The notes below the pieces were generated by a model. The model was not told where the DNA came from and did not search any database. It saw only the letters and a list, made by a program, of their open reading frames with translations. Below are positions 1-9,828 of a DNA stretch of 64,000 nucleotides, in pieces (the stretch's first letter is position 1; the number at the start of each line of letters is the position of its first letter). Position numbers and translations under genes: made by a program. The stretch comes from Nitrospirillum sp034427435 (GTDB lineage Bacteria > Pseudomonadota > Alphaproteobacteria > Azospirillales > Azospirillaceae): positions 248,001 to 312,000 of the forward strand of contig NZ_JAXQNP010000004.1 in NCBI RefSeq assembly GCF_034427435.1. Direction: 5' to 3'.

Positions 1-3000
1 GGTGTCGCCGCTGGCCCCCGCCGTGGCGATCAGGCCCGTGACCCCGCTGCTGACGGTGGCGCCGGTGTAGGTGGAGCCCGCCCCGGCGGCCACCAGGGTG
101 GTCACCCCGCCCGCCACATAGTTGCCCTCGTTCGACAGGCCGGCCAGCACGCTGCCGCCGGTGATGCTGGCCGCCCCGCTGACCGTCAGCGCCTGCCCGT
201 TCAGGGACAGGCTGCCGGTCGCCTGGCTGTAGGCGCCCGTCACCTGGATGGCACCCGCCAGCGTCACCGACGCGCCGCTGTTGACCAGCGTGCCGGTGCC
301 CACATTCACCGCGTCACCCAGCGACAGGCTGCCGGATGCCAGGGTCACCCCCGCCAGCGTGCTGGTGATGGTGCCGCCGGTGAAGCTGCCCACCGTGCCG
401 TTGCCGCCACCCACGATGACCAGGTCGCTGGCGCCGGTGTTCACCACGTTGCCGGCGATGGTGCCGCTGTTGGCCACGGTGCCCAGGCTGCCGCTGTTGT
501 ACAGCGCGGTGATGCCGGCGATGACGCCGCTGTTGGCGATGCCGCCCAGCGTGCCGGCGTTGTTCACGCCATAGGTGGCGCCGCTGATCGTGCCCTGGTT
601 GACCAGGGTGCCCAGGGTGTCCCGGTTGAACAGCGCGGTGTGGTTGCTGGTGATGACCGCCCCGTTCGTCACCGTGACGATACTGCCCCCGTTCCACAAG
701 GCTATGGAGAAGCCAGCGATGGTGCCGCTGTTCGTCAGGGTGCCCAGGACACTGTCATTTTCCACGCCGGTGTTGCCGCCGGCGATGGTCCCGGCCACAG
801 CATTGGCCCAGACCCCGATGGTGCCGTTGTTGGACAGGCCGATCCGGCCGCCGATGGTGCCGCTGTTGCTGACCGTGCCCAGGGTTCCGAGGTTGAGCAC
901 GCCGTAGGACTTGCCGGTGATGGTGCCCCGGTTGTCCAGACCGCTGATCAGGCCCCAATTGGCCAGCCCGGACGCCCGGGGCGCGACATCGTCCACCAGG
1001 CCGCCGGCGTTCAGCACCGTGCCGATGGTGCCGACATTATACAGGCCCACCGTGCCGCTGATCGTGCCGGTGTTGCTGACGGTGTCGATGCCGCCCTGGT
1101 TGTACAGGCCGTAGCGGGTTCCGTTCAGCACACCGCTGTTGCTGAGGGTGCCGATGGCGCCGCCGTCCGTGACGTAGGCCGCCGTCCGCACGCCGGTGAT
1201 GGTGCCGGTGTTATTCAGGTTGGTCAGCGTGCCGCCGACATAGTCGCTGGCCGCGGTCAGCAGCAGATCGACCGTGCCGCCGATGGTGGCGGTGTTCGCG
1301 GCCAGGGTCAGGCCCGTGATGCCGGAAAGGATGCTGACCCCGGTGTAGCTGGATCCGATGGCGCCCTGGACCAGGGTGCCGTGGCTGTCGCCCACCAGGT
1401 AATTCCCGCTGGCGTCCAACTGGTTGGTGGTCACCGTGCCGCCGCTGATGTTGGCCACGCCGCTGACCACCAGCGTGTAGGTGCCCAGCGCCAGCGTGCC
1501 GCCGCTCTGGCTGTAGCCGCCGGTGATGCTGACGGTCCGCAGCAGCGACAGGGCCGCCCCGCTGTTCACCACCGTATGGGTGCCGACAGTGATGTCGTCG
1601 TTCAGCGCCAGGCTACCGCCCGCGAACACGATGTCGGCCTGCTGGCTGCTGAGCGTGCCGATGCCGCCGTTGAAGCCGGTCAGCGTGCCGATCTGCCCGT
1701 CGGCGCCACCGAGGATGGTCAGGCCGGCCGGGCCGTCGTTACGGACATCGCCGGCGATGGTGCCGCTGTTGACCAGCGTGCCCAGGCTGCCCCCTTGGCT
1801 GATCAAGATCGCGTAGGTCTTGCCGCTGATGACGCCGCTGTTCGACAGCGTGCCGATGGCGCCCGTGGAATAGACGCCGACGGCGGCGGCGCTGGTGCTG
1901 CCCCGGGCCAGGATGACGCCGCTGTTGCGGATTTCGCCGATGGTGCCCTTGTTCCCGATGGCGGAGGACGTCGCCGTTATGGTGCCGCGGTTGACCAGCA
2001 GGCCGATGCTGTTGCTGGACGTCACGCCGTTGTAGCCGTCTATGCTTCCGCCGTTGTCCAGCGTGCCGATGGCGCCGTCATTGCTGACGCCGAAGAAGCG
2101 GCCCGACAGCAGGCCGCTGTTGCCCAGGCTGCCCAGGATGCCGGAAGCGGCCACGTAGACCGCATAGTTGACACCGCTGATCGTGCCGGTGTTGGCGATC
2201 GCCTCCAGCGCGCCGCCCACGTAGTCATTGTGCGCCACGGCCAGCAGGTCGCGGCCGCCGCCTATGGTCCCGCCGAGCGCCAGTTGGCTTAGGCCGCTGG
2301 CCACGGTGGCGCCCGAATAATCGGAGGTGGCACCCGCCGTGACCAGCGTGCCGGCGATGGAGCCGACCAGATAGTTGCCGCTGTTGGACAGCGTGGCCAC
2401 CACCGTGCCGCCGGTGATGGTGGCGGCGCCGCTGACCGCCAGCTGTGCGCCCACGCCCAGCGCCACCGTGCCGGCCGATTGGCTGTAGTTGCCGGTCACG
2501 CTGACGGTGTTGGGCAGCGCCAGTGAGGCGCCGGCGTTGAACACCGTGTGGTCGCCCATGTCGATGACGTCGTTCAACAGCAGCTTGCCGCCCGCGAACA
2601 CCAGATCGCTGGACCTGCTCGTGAGGGTGCCCTGGTTGCTGAGGGTGTAGCCCGTCAGGGTGCCCACCGACAAATCGGTGCCGCCGGTGATGGTGAGGGG
2701 GGTGGCGCCGTCATTGCGGATATCGCCGGCGATGGTGCCGCTGTTGGCGACCAGGCCGATGGTGCCGCTGTTGGCCAGGGCGACGGGCCCGCTGATCAGG
2801 CCACTGTTGGACAGCACGCCGATGGTGCCCTGGTTCAGCACCGCCGCCGCCGTGCCGGACGCGGCGTTGATCTGCGTACTGATCAGGCGGCCGGTGTTGA
2901 CCAGCGTGCCAATGCTGCTGTTGCCGACATTGACAATGCCGTTGGTGCCTTCGGCCAGCAGCGTGCCGCTGTTCGCCAACAGGCCGATGGTGCCGCCATT

Positions 3001-6000
3001 GATGATGCCGGTGCCGGCCACGCTGATCAGCGCGGTGTTGAGCAGCGTACCCACGCGGCCCAGGTTGTTGACACCCCAGGTGCCGTTGAGCGTGCCGTCG
3101 TTGGACAGGGTGCTGACGCTGCCCGTGCCGGCCACGAACATGCCGGTGGCGGCGCTGATCGTGCCGCTGTTGCTGAGGTTGGCCAGCGTGCCGCCGACAT
3201 AGTCGTTGGCGATGGTCATCAGCAGGTTCTGGCCGTCGGAGGCACCGCCGGTGGCCAGGCCGGTCAGGCCGCTAGTGACCGTGGCGCCGCCATAGCTGGA
3301 CCCGGCACCGCCCTGCACCAGGGTGTAGACGGCCGACCCCACCGTGTAATTGCCGCCGGCGTCCAGGCTACCCACAACCGTACCGCCGGTGATGTTGGCC
3401 GCCCCGCTGACGATCAGCGCATTGGTGCCGGCGTTCAGCGCCAGGGTGCCGTCCGTCTGGCGATAGCTGCCGGTGATGGCCACGCTGCTGGGCAGCGTCA
3501 GGCTGGCGCCGGCGTTCAGCACCGTGTTGGACCCGGCGTTGATGCTGTCGTTCAGCAGCAGGTTGCCCGACGCGAACACCAGGTCGGCGTCGGTGCTGCG
3601 GATGGTGCCCTGGCTGACCAGATCGCTGCCGGTCAGCGTGCCGGTGGTATTCGTCCCGCCCGCGATGGTCAGGGCGGTGCCGCTGCCGTTGCGGATATTG
3701 CCCGCGATCACGCCGCTGTTGGACAGCAGGCCGATGCTGCCCGAGCCACCAAGGCGCACGGCGGTGGTCACGCCCCGGATCGTGCCGCTGTTCGCCAGCG
3801 TGCCGATGGTGTCGGAGGAGTAGACACCGATACCGCCGTTCGCGCCGGTGCCGGCGATGAGGCCGCTGTTGTCCACCGTCCCGATGGTGCCGGTGTTGTT
3901 CAGGCCGTATACGGCACCCGTCATGGTCCCGTGGTTGCCGACCAGGCCGATCAGGCCTGTATTCGTCAGGCCCGCCGCCATGGGGGCGACGTCGTCGACC
4001 AGGCTGCCGTAGTTGAGCACGGTGCCGATGGTGCCCCCCCGGTTGTACAGCGCCACCGTGCCGGAGATGGTCCCCTGGTTGATGATGGTGTCGATCCGGC
4101 GCTGGTTGAGCAGGCCGTAAAGGCCGCCGCTCAGCGTGCCGGTATTGGAGAGCGTCGAAATGGTGCCGACGTTGCCGACGCCGATGTCCCCGCCGCTGAG
4201 GGTGCCGCTGTTGGACAGCGCGCCGATGACGCCGTCATTGAGGACGCCCTGGGCGCCACCAATGATGATGGCGCTGTTGGCCAGGGTGCCGATGGTGCCG
4301 AAGAGGTTGAGGACGCCATTGATGCTGCCGCCCAGGGTGCCGCCGTTGACCAGCGTGCCCAGCCAACCCGTGCTGGCGATGTAGACGGCGGAATCCACAC
4401 CGCTGATGGTCGCATAGTTTCCCACGGCGTCCAGGGTGCCGCCGACATAGTCGTTGGCCGCCATCGCCACCAGGTCGATCTGCTCACCCACGGCGACCGA
4501 TCCGGCGGTCATGGCCAGGCCGGTCACGCCCGTGGTGACACTGGCCCCGGTATAGCTGGACCCTTGGCCGCCCTGGACCAGGGTACCGGCGTCGTTACCG
4601 ACCAGATAGTTCCCCGTGCTGGACAGCGTGGTCTGAACGGTGCCACCGGTGATGCTGGCCGCCCCGCTGACCACCAGTTGCCCTTGCGTGCCCACGTCCA
4701 GGATGCCGGCGGACTGGCTGAAGTTGCCGGTCACGCTGACGGTGCTGGGCAGCGTCAACGTGGCGCCGGTGTTGAACACGGTCTGGCCATCGGCCGCGAT
4801 GCTGTCGTTCAGCAGCAGGCTGCCGCCCGCGAACACGACACTGGCGCCGGGGCTGACGATGGTGCCCTGGCTGGTGGGATCATAGCCCGTCAGGGTGCCG
4901 ACCGCCCCCTCCGCGCCGCCGATGATGGTCAGGGCGACGGTGCTGTAATTGACGATGTTGCCGGCGATGACGCCGCTGTTGACCAGCGTTCCGAGGGTGC
5001 CGACATTAGCGACGCCGGTGGACTCGCTGGACAGGCCGCCGCCGTTCATGATGGCGGCGTTTGCGCCGCTGATGGTGCCGCTGTTGATCAGCGTGCCCAG
5101 GGTACCGTAGTTGGCCACACCGGTGGAGCCGCCTGAAATCTGGCCGCTGTTGGTCAGTCCGCCAATGGTGCCCTGGTTGCTGATGCCAACATACACGCCG
5201 CCGGCGGAACCGCTGTTGGTCAGCGTGCCGATGGCGCCCTCGTTGAGGACGCCGCCAAATCCGAACAACTGGCCGGTATTCACCAGGCTTCCCAGAACGC
5301 CGGACCGAGCGACGAAGACAGGAGAGGTGACACCCGTGATTGAGGCGGCATTGGTGATTCCGTCCAGCGTGCCGCCCACATAGTAGTTCTGGGCGACAGC
5401 GACGAGGTCGCGGCCGTCATTGCCCGTGGTCCCGCTGATCGCCAACCCGCTCAGGTCGCTGGATACGACGGCGCCGGAATAATCGGAGATCACCCCCGCC
5501 GTGATCAGCGTGCCGACGATATTCCCCGGCAGATAGTTGCCGGTCGGCGAAAACCCGCCCGTCACACCGCCGCCAGTGATGCTGACCGGCCCGCTGACCA
5601 CCAGTTGGGCGCCCGTCTCCAGGGACAGGTTGCCGCCCGACTGGCTGTAGGTGCCGGTGATGCTAACGGTATTGGGCAGATCCAGGTTGGCGCCGGTGTT
5701 CAGCACCGTATTGACGCCGGCATTGATGCTGTCGTTCAGCCACAGATTGCCGCTGACGAACACCAGATTGGAATTGGGGTTGCTGATCGTTCCCTGGCTG
5801 TCGGTGGCATACCCCGTGAGCGTGCCAACGGGCCAGCCATCCGACCCGGAAATCGTCAAGTCGGCGGTACCGGTGTTGAGGATGTTACCGGCGATCACGC
5901 CGCTGTTGACCAGCGACCCCAGCGAGCCGATGACGTGGAGGGCGCCTGAATACGCGGTGATGGTGCCATGGTTGATGATCTGGTCGACAAAGGCGTCGCT

Positions 6001-8382
6001 GTCCACGACCACGCCTTGAGCGCCACCGCTGTTGGGTGAATGGACGGCGTTGACCAGGCCATCATTGATCACCGTGCCGATGGTGCCGCCGACATAGATG
6101 CCGGTGGAGTCGTTTCCGCCGGTCAAGGTTCCCGCGTTGCTCAGCGTACCCAGGGACCCGGTGCTGGCGATGTAGACGGCGGTGCCGATGCCGCTGACCA
6201 CCCCGGTATTGCTGATGGCGTCCAGCGTTCCACCGACATAGTCGTTGCCGATGTTCATCAGCAGGGCGACGGTGTTATCCGTCGTGACGGTGGAGCCGCT
6301 GGCGCTGAGGCCGGGGAAGTCGCCGACGATGGTGGTGGTGGCGCCGGCGTAGTTGGAACCAGTGGTACCCTGAACCAGGGTGTAATCACCCGCCAGGTAA
6401 TTGCCGGTGCTGGACAGGCTGGAAAGAACGGTGCCGCCGCTGATGTTGGCCACGCCGCTGACGATCAACTGGCCGCCGACGTCCGGGTTGACCACCAGTG
6501 TGCCCGCCGACTGGCTGTAATTGCCCGTGAGACCGATCGCGTTGGTCAGGGTCAGGCTGGCGCCGGTGTTGGCGACCGTGTTGGCGCCGACATCGAAGCT
6601 GTCGCCGATGGCCAGCGCGCCCGAGGTGAACACCACATTGGACTGCGTGCTGCTGATGCGGCCACCGGTGATCGTGCCAACCGCGCCGGCAGTGCCGCCG
6701 CCGATGCTCAGGTCGCCGGCCCCGCTGTTGGCGATGGCGCCGCTGATGGTGCCGCTGTTGACCAGCGTGCCGATGGTGCCGCCATCATGCTGAAACAGGG
6801 CCCCGTAGCCCCCAATGCTGCCGCTGTTGATCAGGGTGCCGATGCTGCCGCTGTTCTCCAGGCCGCTGGCGCCGGTGATGGTGCCATCATTGTTGAGCAC
6901 CAGGATGGTGCCCCTGTTATCCACACCAGTGCTGACGCCGATGATGCTGCCGGTGTTCCCCAAGGTGCCGATCAACGCCAAGTTCTGGATGCCGGCGCCG
7001 CTGTGCGTTGCGACAATGGTGCCGCCGTTGTTCAGCAGCGTTTCGATGGTGCCGAAATTCTCAACGCCCAGGCTGAAATGTCCGGTGCCATCGACCAGGA
7101 TCACACCGCTGTTGGACAGTGCGGCGATACTCCCGTAATTGGCGACGCCCGCACCCGTACCGCCGCCGCTATTGACGCCCACGCCGATCAAAGTGCCGCG
7201 GTTGTCCAGCGTGCCGATGGTGCCGGTGGAAGAAACCCCGATAAGGCGGCCGGTGATGGCGCCGCTGTTGATCAGGGTGCCGACGGTGCCGTTGGAATTG
7301 ATACCAGTGTGGCCAGTGATGGTGCCGCTGTTATCCAGCGCGCCGATGGTTCCTCCAGCATAAAGCCCGACATAGCCGCTGACCGTGCCGCTGTTGATCA
7401 CCGTGCCAAAGGTGCCGGAATTGAATAATCCCGTGTAGGAACCCTTGATAGTGCCGCTGTTGTTGATCTGCGCGAAGACGCCGGTGTTATTGACGCCAAC
7501 GGGGCCGGTGATGGTGCCGCCGTTGACCAGAGTGCCAACGGTGCCGCCGTCGTTGGAGAACCCGTTGTACAGCAGCCCCTCGACGAGGCCGCCGTTATTA
7601 ACAGAGCCGATCGTTCCTACGTTTTGAATGCCCCGGCTGCCGGTGATGGTGCCGCTGTTGACCAGCGTGCCCAGGGTGTTGCCCACATAGACGGCGGTGG
7701 ATGTGGCCCTGATCAGCCCCGAATTGCCAAGCAGCGTGAAGACGCCATTGTTGGACACCCCGAATTTCCCGGTGATGGCGCCATCGTTGGCCAGCGAGCC
7801 GATGGTGCCACCGTTCCGGTTAAAAACCGCGGTTGCCGATCCGTTGATCTGGCCACCATTGACTATTTCAGCAATGGTGCCCCAGTTTACGATCGGACCT
7901 GGGCCCGAAAGCGTTCCCTGATTCGTGATGGTTCCAATGACGTACCTGGTTCCATTTACGATGGCGCCGGAAGCGCCGCTGATGGAACCGAGGTTCAGGA
8001 TACTGTTGATGGTTCCATTATTGAGGATACCGGTCATGATGCCCGGCCATTGTCTGGCCGGTGTGATGGCTCCGGTGTTTATGAGGGTGCCGATGATACC
8101 GTGATTGAGGATGCCGGTGGCGGCGGTGGCGCTGATTGTGCCGCTGTTGGCCAGGGTGCCGATGTTGACGCCGGCCCTGGTGAGCACCCCCGTGATGGCG
8201 CTGATGACCACGCCGCTCTGGATGGTCACCAAGCCCTGGTCGCTGCTGATGTTCACGGCGCTGGCGCTGCTGGTGCTGACGATGGTATCGGCGACCGCGG
8301 GCCGCGGTGCCGCCGTCAGCGCCCCCAGAATGACCAGCGACGACCCCGCCATCAGCGCCTGGCGCAAACCACCGTTCAGCAT
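1..8382 (-). CDS. Giant secreted beta-strand-repeat protein, adhesin/autotransporter-like (N-terminal 2,794 codons, incomplete)
   Basis: The minus strand is open without a stop from the ATG at 8382 to the window edge; the frame agrees at 8382, 7500, 3000 and 60. The protein starts with a signal peptide (MLNGGLRQALMAG..., probable cleavage after AVA). The rest is Gly/Asn/Thr/Ser-rich, with a roughly 20-25-residue motif of the form IGTLxNSGTIxG repeated dozens of times, as expected of a beta-helix. On top of this lie seven long modules, marked by a YSQS-like motif near 222, 1508, 2481, 3459, 4714, 5643 and 6512 and by a GNYLVG-like motif near 118, 1400, 2371, 3343, 4601, 5533 and 6396. An in-frame ATG at 8391 is possible, but a G-rich ribosome site sits 9 bases before 8382. 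A surface or secreted adhesin is inferred from repeat type only. The C-terminus (beta-barrel or other anchor) is not visible. Confidence 0.85.
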   Translation of the reverse strand, partial: MLNGGLRQALMAGSSLVILGALTAAPRPAVADTIVSTSSASAVNISSDQGLVTIQSGVVISAITGVLTRAGVNIGTLANSGTISATAATGILNHGIIGTLINTGAITPARQWPGIMTGILNNGTINSILNLGSISGASGAIVNGTRYVIGTITNQGTLSGPGPIVNWGTIAEIVNGGQINGSATAVFNRNGGTIGSLANDGAITGKFGVSNNGVFTLLGNSGLIRATSTAVYVGNTLGTLVNSGTITGSRGIQNVGTIGSVNNGGLVEGLLYNGFSNDGGTVGTLVNGGTITGPVGVNNTGVFAQINNSGTIKGSYTGLFNSGTFGTVINSGTVSGYVGLYAGGTIGALDNSGTITGHTGINSNGTVGTLINSGAITGRLIGVSSTGTIGTLDNRGTLIGVGVNSGGGTGAGVANYGSIAALSNSGVILVDGTGHFSLGVENFGTIETLLNNGGTIVATHSGAGIQNLALIGTLGNTGSIIGVSTGVDNRGTILVLNNDGTITGASGLENSGSIGTLINSGSIGGYGALFQHDGGTIGTLVNSGTISGAIANSGAGDLSIGGGTAGAVGTITGGRISSTQSNVVFTSGALAIGDSFDVGANTVANTGASLTLTNAIGLTGNYSQSAGTLVVNPDVGGQLIVSGVANISGGTVLSSLSSTGNYLAGDYTLVQGTTGSNYAGATTTIVGDFPGLSASGSTVTTDNTVALLMNIGNDYVGGTLDAISNTGVVSGIGTAVYIASTGSLGTLSNAGTLTGGNDSTGIYVGGTIGTVINDGLVNAVHSPNSGGAQGVVVDSDAFVDQIINHGTITAYSGALHVIGSLGSLVNSGVIAGNILNTGTADLTISGSDGWPVGTLTGYATDSQGTISNPNSNLVFVSGNLWLNDSINAGVNTVLNTGANLDLPNTVSITGTYSQSGGNLSLETGAQLVVSGPVSITGGGVTGGFSPTGNYLPGNIVGTLITAGVISDYSGAVVSSDLSGLAISGTTGNDGRDLVAVAQNYYVGGTLDGITNAASITGVTSPVFVARSGVLGSLVNTGQLFGFGGVLNEGAIGTLTNSGSAGGVYVGISNQGTIGGLTNSGQISGGSTGVANYGTLGTLINSGTISGANAAIMNGGGLSSESTGVANVGTLGTLVNSGVIAGNIVNYSTVALTIIGGAEGAVGTLTGYDPTSQGTIVSPGASVVFAGGSLLLNDSIAADGQTVFNTGATLTLPSTVSVTGNFSQSAGILDVGTQGQLVVSGAASITGGTVQTTLSSTGNYLVGNDAGTLVQGGQGSSYTGASVTTGVTGLAMTAGSVAVGEQIDLVAMAANDYVGGTLDAVGNYATISGVDSAVYIASTGWLGTLVNGGTLGGSINGVLNLFGTIGTLANSAIIIGGAQGVLNDGVIGALSNSGTLSGGDIGVGNVGTISTLSNTGTLSGGLYGLLNQRRIDTIINQGTISGTVALYNRGGTIGTVLNYGSLVDDVAPMAAGLTNTGLIGLVGNHGTMTGAVYGLNNTGTIGTVDNSGLIAGTGANGGIGVYSSDTIGTLANSGTIRGVTTAVRLGGSGSIGLLSNSGVIAGNIRNGSGTALTIAGGTNTTGTLTGSDLVSQGTIRSTDADLVFASGNLLLNDSINAGSNTVLNAGASLTLPSSVAITGSYRQTDGTLALNAGTNALIVSGAANITGGTVVGSLDAGGNYTVGSAVYTLVQGGAGSSYGGATVTSGLTGLATGGASDGQNLLMTIANDYVGGTLANLSNSGTISAATGMFVAGTGSVSTLSNDGTLNGTWGVNNLGRVGTLLNTALISVAGTGIINGGTIGLLANSGTLLAEGTNGIVNVGNSSIGTLVNTGRLISTQINAASGTAAAVLNQGTIGVLSNSGLISGPVALANSGTIGLVANSGTIAGDIRNDGATPLTITGGTDLSVGTLTGYTLSNQGTLTSRSSDLVFAGGKLLLNDVIDMGDHTVFNAGASLALPNTVSVTGNYSQSAGTVALGVGAQLAVSGAATITGGTVVATLSNSGNYLVGSIAGTLVTAGATSDYSGATVASGLSQLALGGTIGGGRDLLAVAHNDYVGGALEAIANTGTISGVNYAVYVAASGILGSLGNSGLLSGRFFGVSNDGAIGTLDNGGSIDGYNGVTSSNSIGLLVNRGTITATSSAIGNKGTIGEIRNSGVILARGSTSAAAVGVYSTGAIGTLSNSGVISGKTYAILISQGGSLGTLVNSGTIAGDVRNDGPAGLTILGGADGQIGTLTGFNGGIGTLSSQQADIVFAGGSLALNDDITVGTHTVVNSGAALSLLRTVSITGGYSQSGGTLALGTYTLVVSGVANISGGTVTTNQLDASGNYLVGDSHGTLVQGAIGSSYTGVSILSGITGLTLAANTATIGGTVDLLLTAASDYVGGTLTNLNNTGTITGVRTAAYVTDGGAIGTLSNSGVLNGTRYGLYNQGGIDTVSNTGTISGTVGLYNVGTIGTVLNAGGLVDDVAPRASGLANWGLISGLDNRGTITGKSYGVLNLGTLGTVSNSGTIGGRIGLSNNGTIGVWANAVAGTIAGGNTGVENDSVLGTLTNSGTIAGFSIALWNGGSIVTVTNGAVITSNHTALFNRDTLGTLVNQGTISGATYGVNNAGTLGGIANSGVIAGITALYNSGSLGTVANSGTIAGNVVNTGASDLVIVGGGNGTVGSFTGGTITSTLAGVTLASGSLSLGDAVNVGTGTLVNSGASVTLAGAIQVTGAYSQATGSLSLNGQALTVSGAASITGGSVLAGLSNEGNYVAGGVTTLVAAGAGSTYTGATVSSGVTGLIATAGASGDT

Positions 8383-8777
8383 GACCAACATCCCCCAACC
8401 ACCGCCAGACCGCCAGGCGCTCCCCAACCCCCATGGCGGGAAAGGCGCTTGGCTTCCCATGGGCCGTTTACGTCACGGACTTTCATGGGGCCTGGACTAC
8501 CGCTTTCGGGGTAATCTCCCCGCGCTGAGAAGTACATTGATCAATTCTGTTTAATTCCTCTAATTCTGCGGAAGTGTGTGAAATTCTTGCGAGAAAGGTG
8601 ATTTATGCGCCATGGTTCGCCAAATTTTCCAATGCTTATCCCAGACTATGGTAATAATTTTGGATACGTCATTGTTTTTTCTCTAAGAAACGTGTTTGTT
8701 CCAGATAATTAGGTGTTTGGTTCTGGACTTTTATGGATTGAACTGAGCGTGAATAGTTTGGACTATTATGCCGACAT
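8383..8777. other. AT-rich intergenic region upstream of the giant repeat gene
   Basis: No convincing gene. The stretch 8530-8780 is clearly AT-richer than its surroundings and lies directly upstream of the minus-strand giant gene, so it probably holds that gene's promoter. I could not pick out a reliable -35/-10 pair. Confidence 0.5.
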
Positions 8778-9246
8778 TTGCAGATGCCTCACCTTTGTAA
8801 GCCAGCGCTCGACGCCGTTCTCGCGGCAGCGCATGTCGAACAGGTGCGTCATGTAGCGGGCGGGCGGTCAACTTGGCTTCGGCGGGATTGGACGGCAGGT
8901 GGATGCTCCACTCCCGACCCCGCGCGCGATGGCGATGAGCTTCATGCGCCGCACGACCGTGGCGGGGGCCTAGTCGGCGGCCAGCATGCGGTCGCGGAAG
9001 CTCGCGATTGTTCTGCGGGGGGAGGTCGCTGAGGCGGCGGAGGGGGGGCAGGGAGGTTTCATCGGCCTGGCCCTAGTCCTGGAAGACGTGCCGGTCCATG
9101 TCGGTCTCGATGGACTCCGCCCAGCGTTCGGCATCGCGGCGCTTCTCGAAGGTCTTGGAGACGGGCTTGTGACCGATGTGGCGGACCTTGGCCTGGTAGC
9201 CGATGGCCTGGCCGTCTCAGTTCTGCCGGGGAGTGATGGTGGCCAC
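8778..9246 (-). pseudogene. Degenerate tyrosine recombinase (phage-type integrase) remnant
   Basis: On the minus strand a GTG at 9246 opens a reading resembling the N-terminus of phage-type integrases: VATITPRQN, a stop, then GYQAKVRHIGHKPVSKTF and EKRRDAERWAESIETDMDRH, then another stop. Further on, in mixed frames, come pieces such as APATVVRRMKL and WSIHLPSNPAE, typical of the core-binding domain just before the catalytic domain. At least two in-frame stops and a frame change are present, and no catalytic Arg/His/Tyr region is seen, so the gene is dead. It lies just past the 3' end of tRNA-Glu, the usual position of an integrase in a tRNA-inserted element. Confidence 0.7.
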
Positions 9247-9327
9247 GGGATGAAGATCCTCGCGATGGTCGCTGAGGAAAACTGCCCCGTGATTGTCCCG
9301 CAAAATCCAGCTAAAGGGCTGGAAGTG

Positions 9328-9403
9328 TGGCGTCCCCTAGGGGATTCGAACCCCTGTTACCGCCGTGAGAGGGCGGTGTCCTAGGCCTCTAGACGAAGGG
9401 GAC
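9328..9403 (-). tRNA. tRNA-Glu (CTC)
   Basis: The reverse complement folds as a standard cloverleaf. The 7-bp acceptor stem is GTCCCCT with AGGGGAC, the T-arm carries GGTTCGAATCC, and the anticodon stem CCGCC/GGCGG encloses loop CTCTCAC, giving anticodon CTC (codon GAG). The discriminator G and a CCA end are encoded. Its 3' end faces the decayed integrase at 8778-9246, so it is the probable attachment site of a lost element. Confidence 0.95.
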
Positions 9404-9828
9404 GAGGCCGTGTGAGGCCGGTGATGTACGCGAAGGCCCTGAGCGGGTCAAGGCTTTATTTCAGAAAAATTTAAAGCCATGGCGCATGGGCGCGCGCGGC
9501 CCCTTTTCGCTCGGGGCAAAGAGGGATGGGAACCAGAGCGTGGTCTTGGCGGTTCATACCCGGCCTCATCCATGGGGCTCTCGTTCTGGGGCTTCTGGGA
9601 CTGGCTGGGGCTTCTGGGGTTGGTTTGTGCTGGCGCTGTGGCCGGCCACAAGATTAGGGCGCGTCGCTGACGGCCGCGCTGCGACATTCCCCCGAACAAG
9701 GGGATGGCGCGGTTGGTTGCCGCAAAGGAGCGCGTTATCAACGGCGTGACCCGGTGTGGTTGTGCCCTAATTCCTTCATGCGAGTCCCTGTTGTCGCGGT
9801 GCAGCGGACATGCAAAGCTGGCGCAGCG
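9404..9828. other. Intergenic region between tRNA-Glu and glgP
   Basis: This holds the divergent upstream regions of tRNA-Glu (minus) and the glycogen operon (plus). Short open frames occur here (for example 9479-9670), but they show no family resemblance and lie in GC-rich sequence where chance frames are common. A near-duplicate GGGCTTCTGGG-type motif at about 9588-9618 is the only visible repeat. Confidence 0.5.

Noticed and set aside
1..8382. CRISPR array or tandem DNA satellite
   Set aside because: The repeats follow codon periodicity, vary in length and sequence, and are translated in one frame; there are no constant repeats with unique spacers.
248..8554. Many plus-strand open frames, including ones of 550 and 862 codons
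   Set aside because: They are the complement of the continuous minus-strand repeat gene; GC-rich periodic sequence keeps other frames open. Their translations (VVQRADGA-type strings) match no family.
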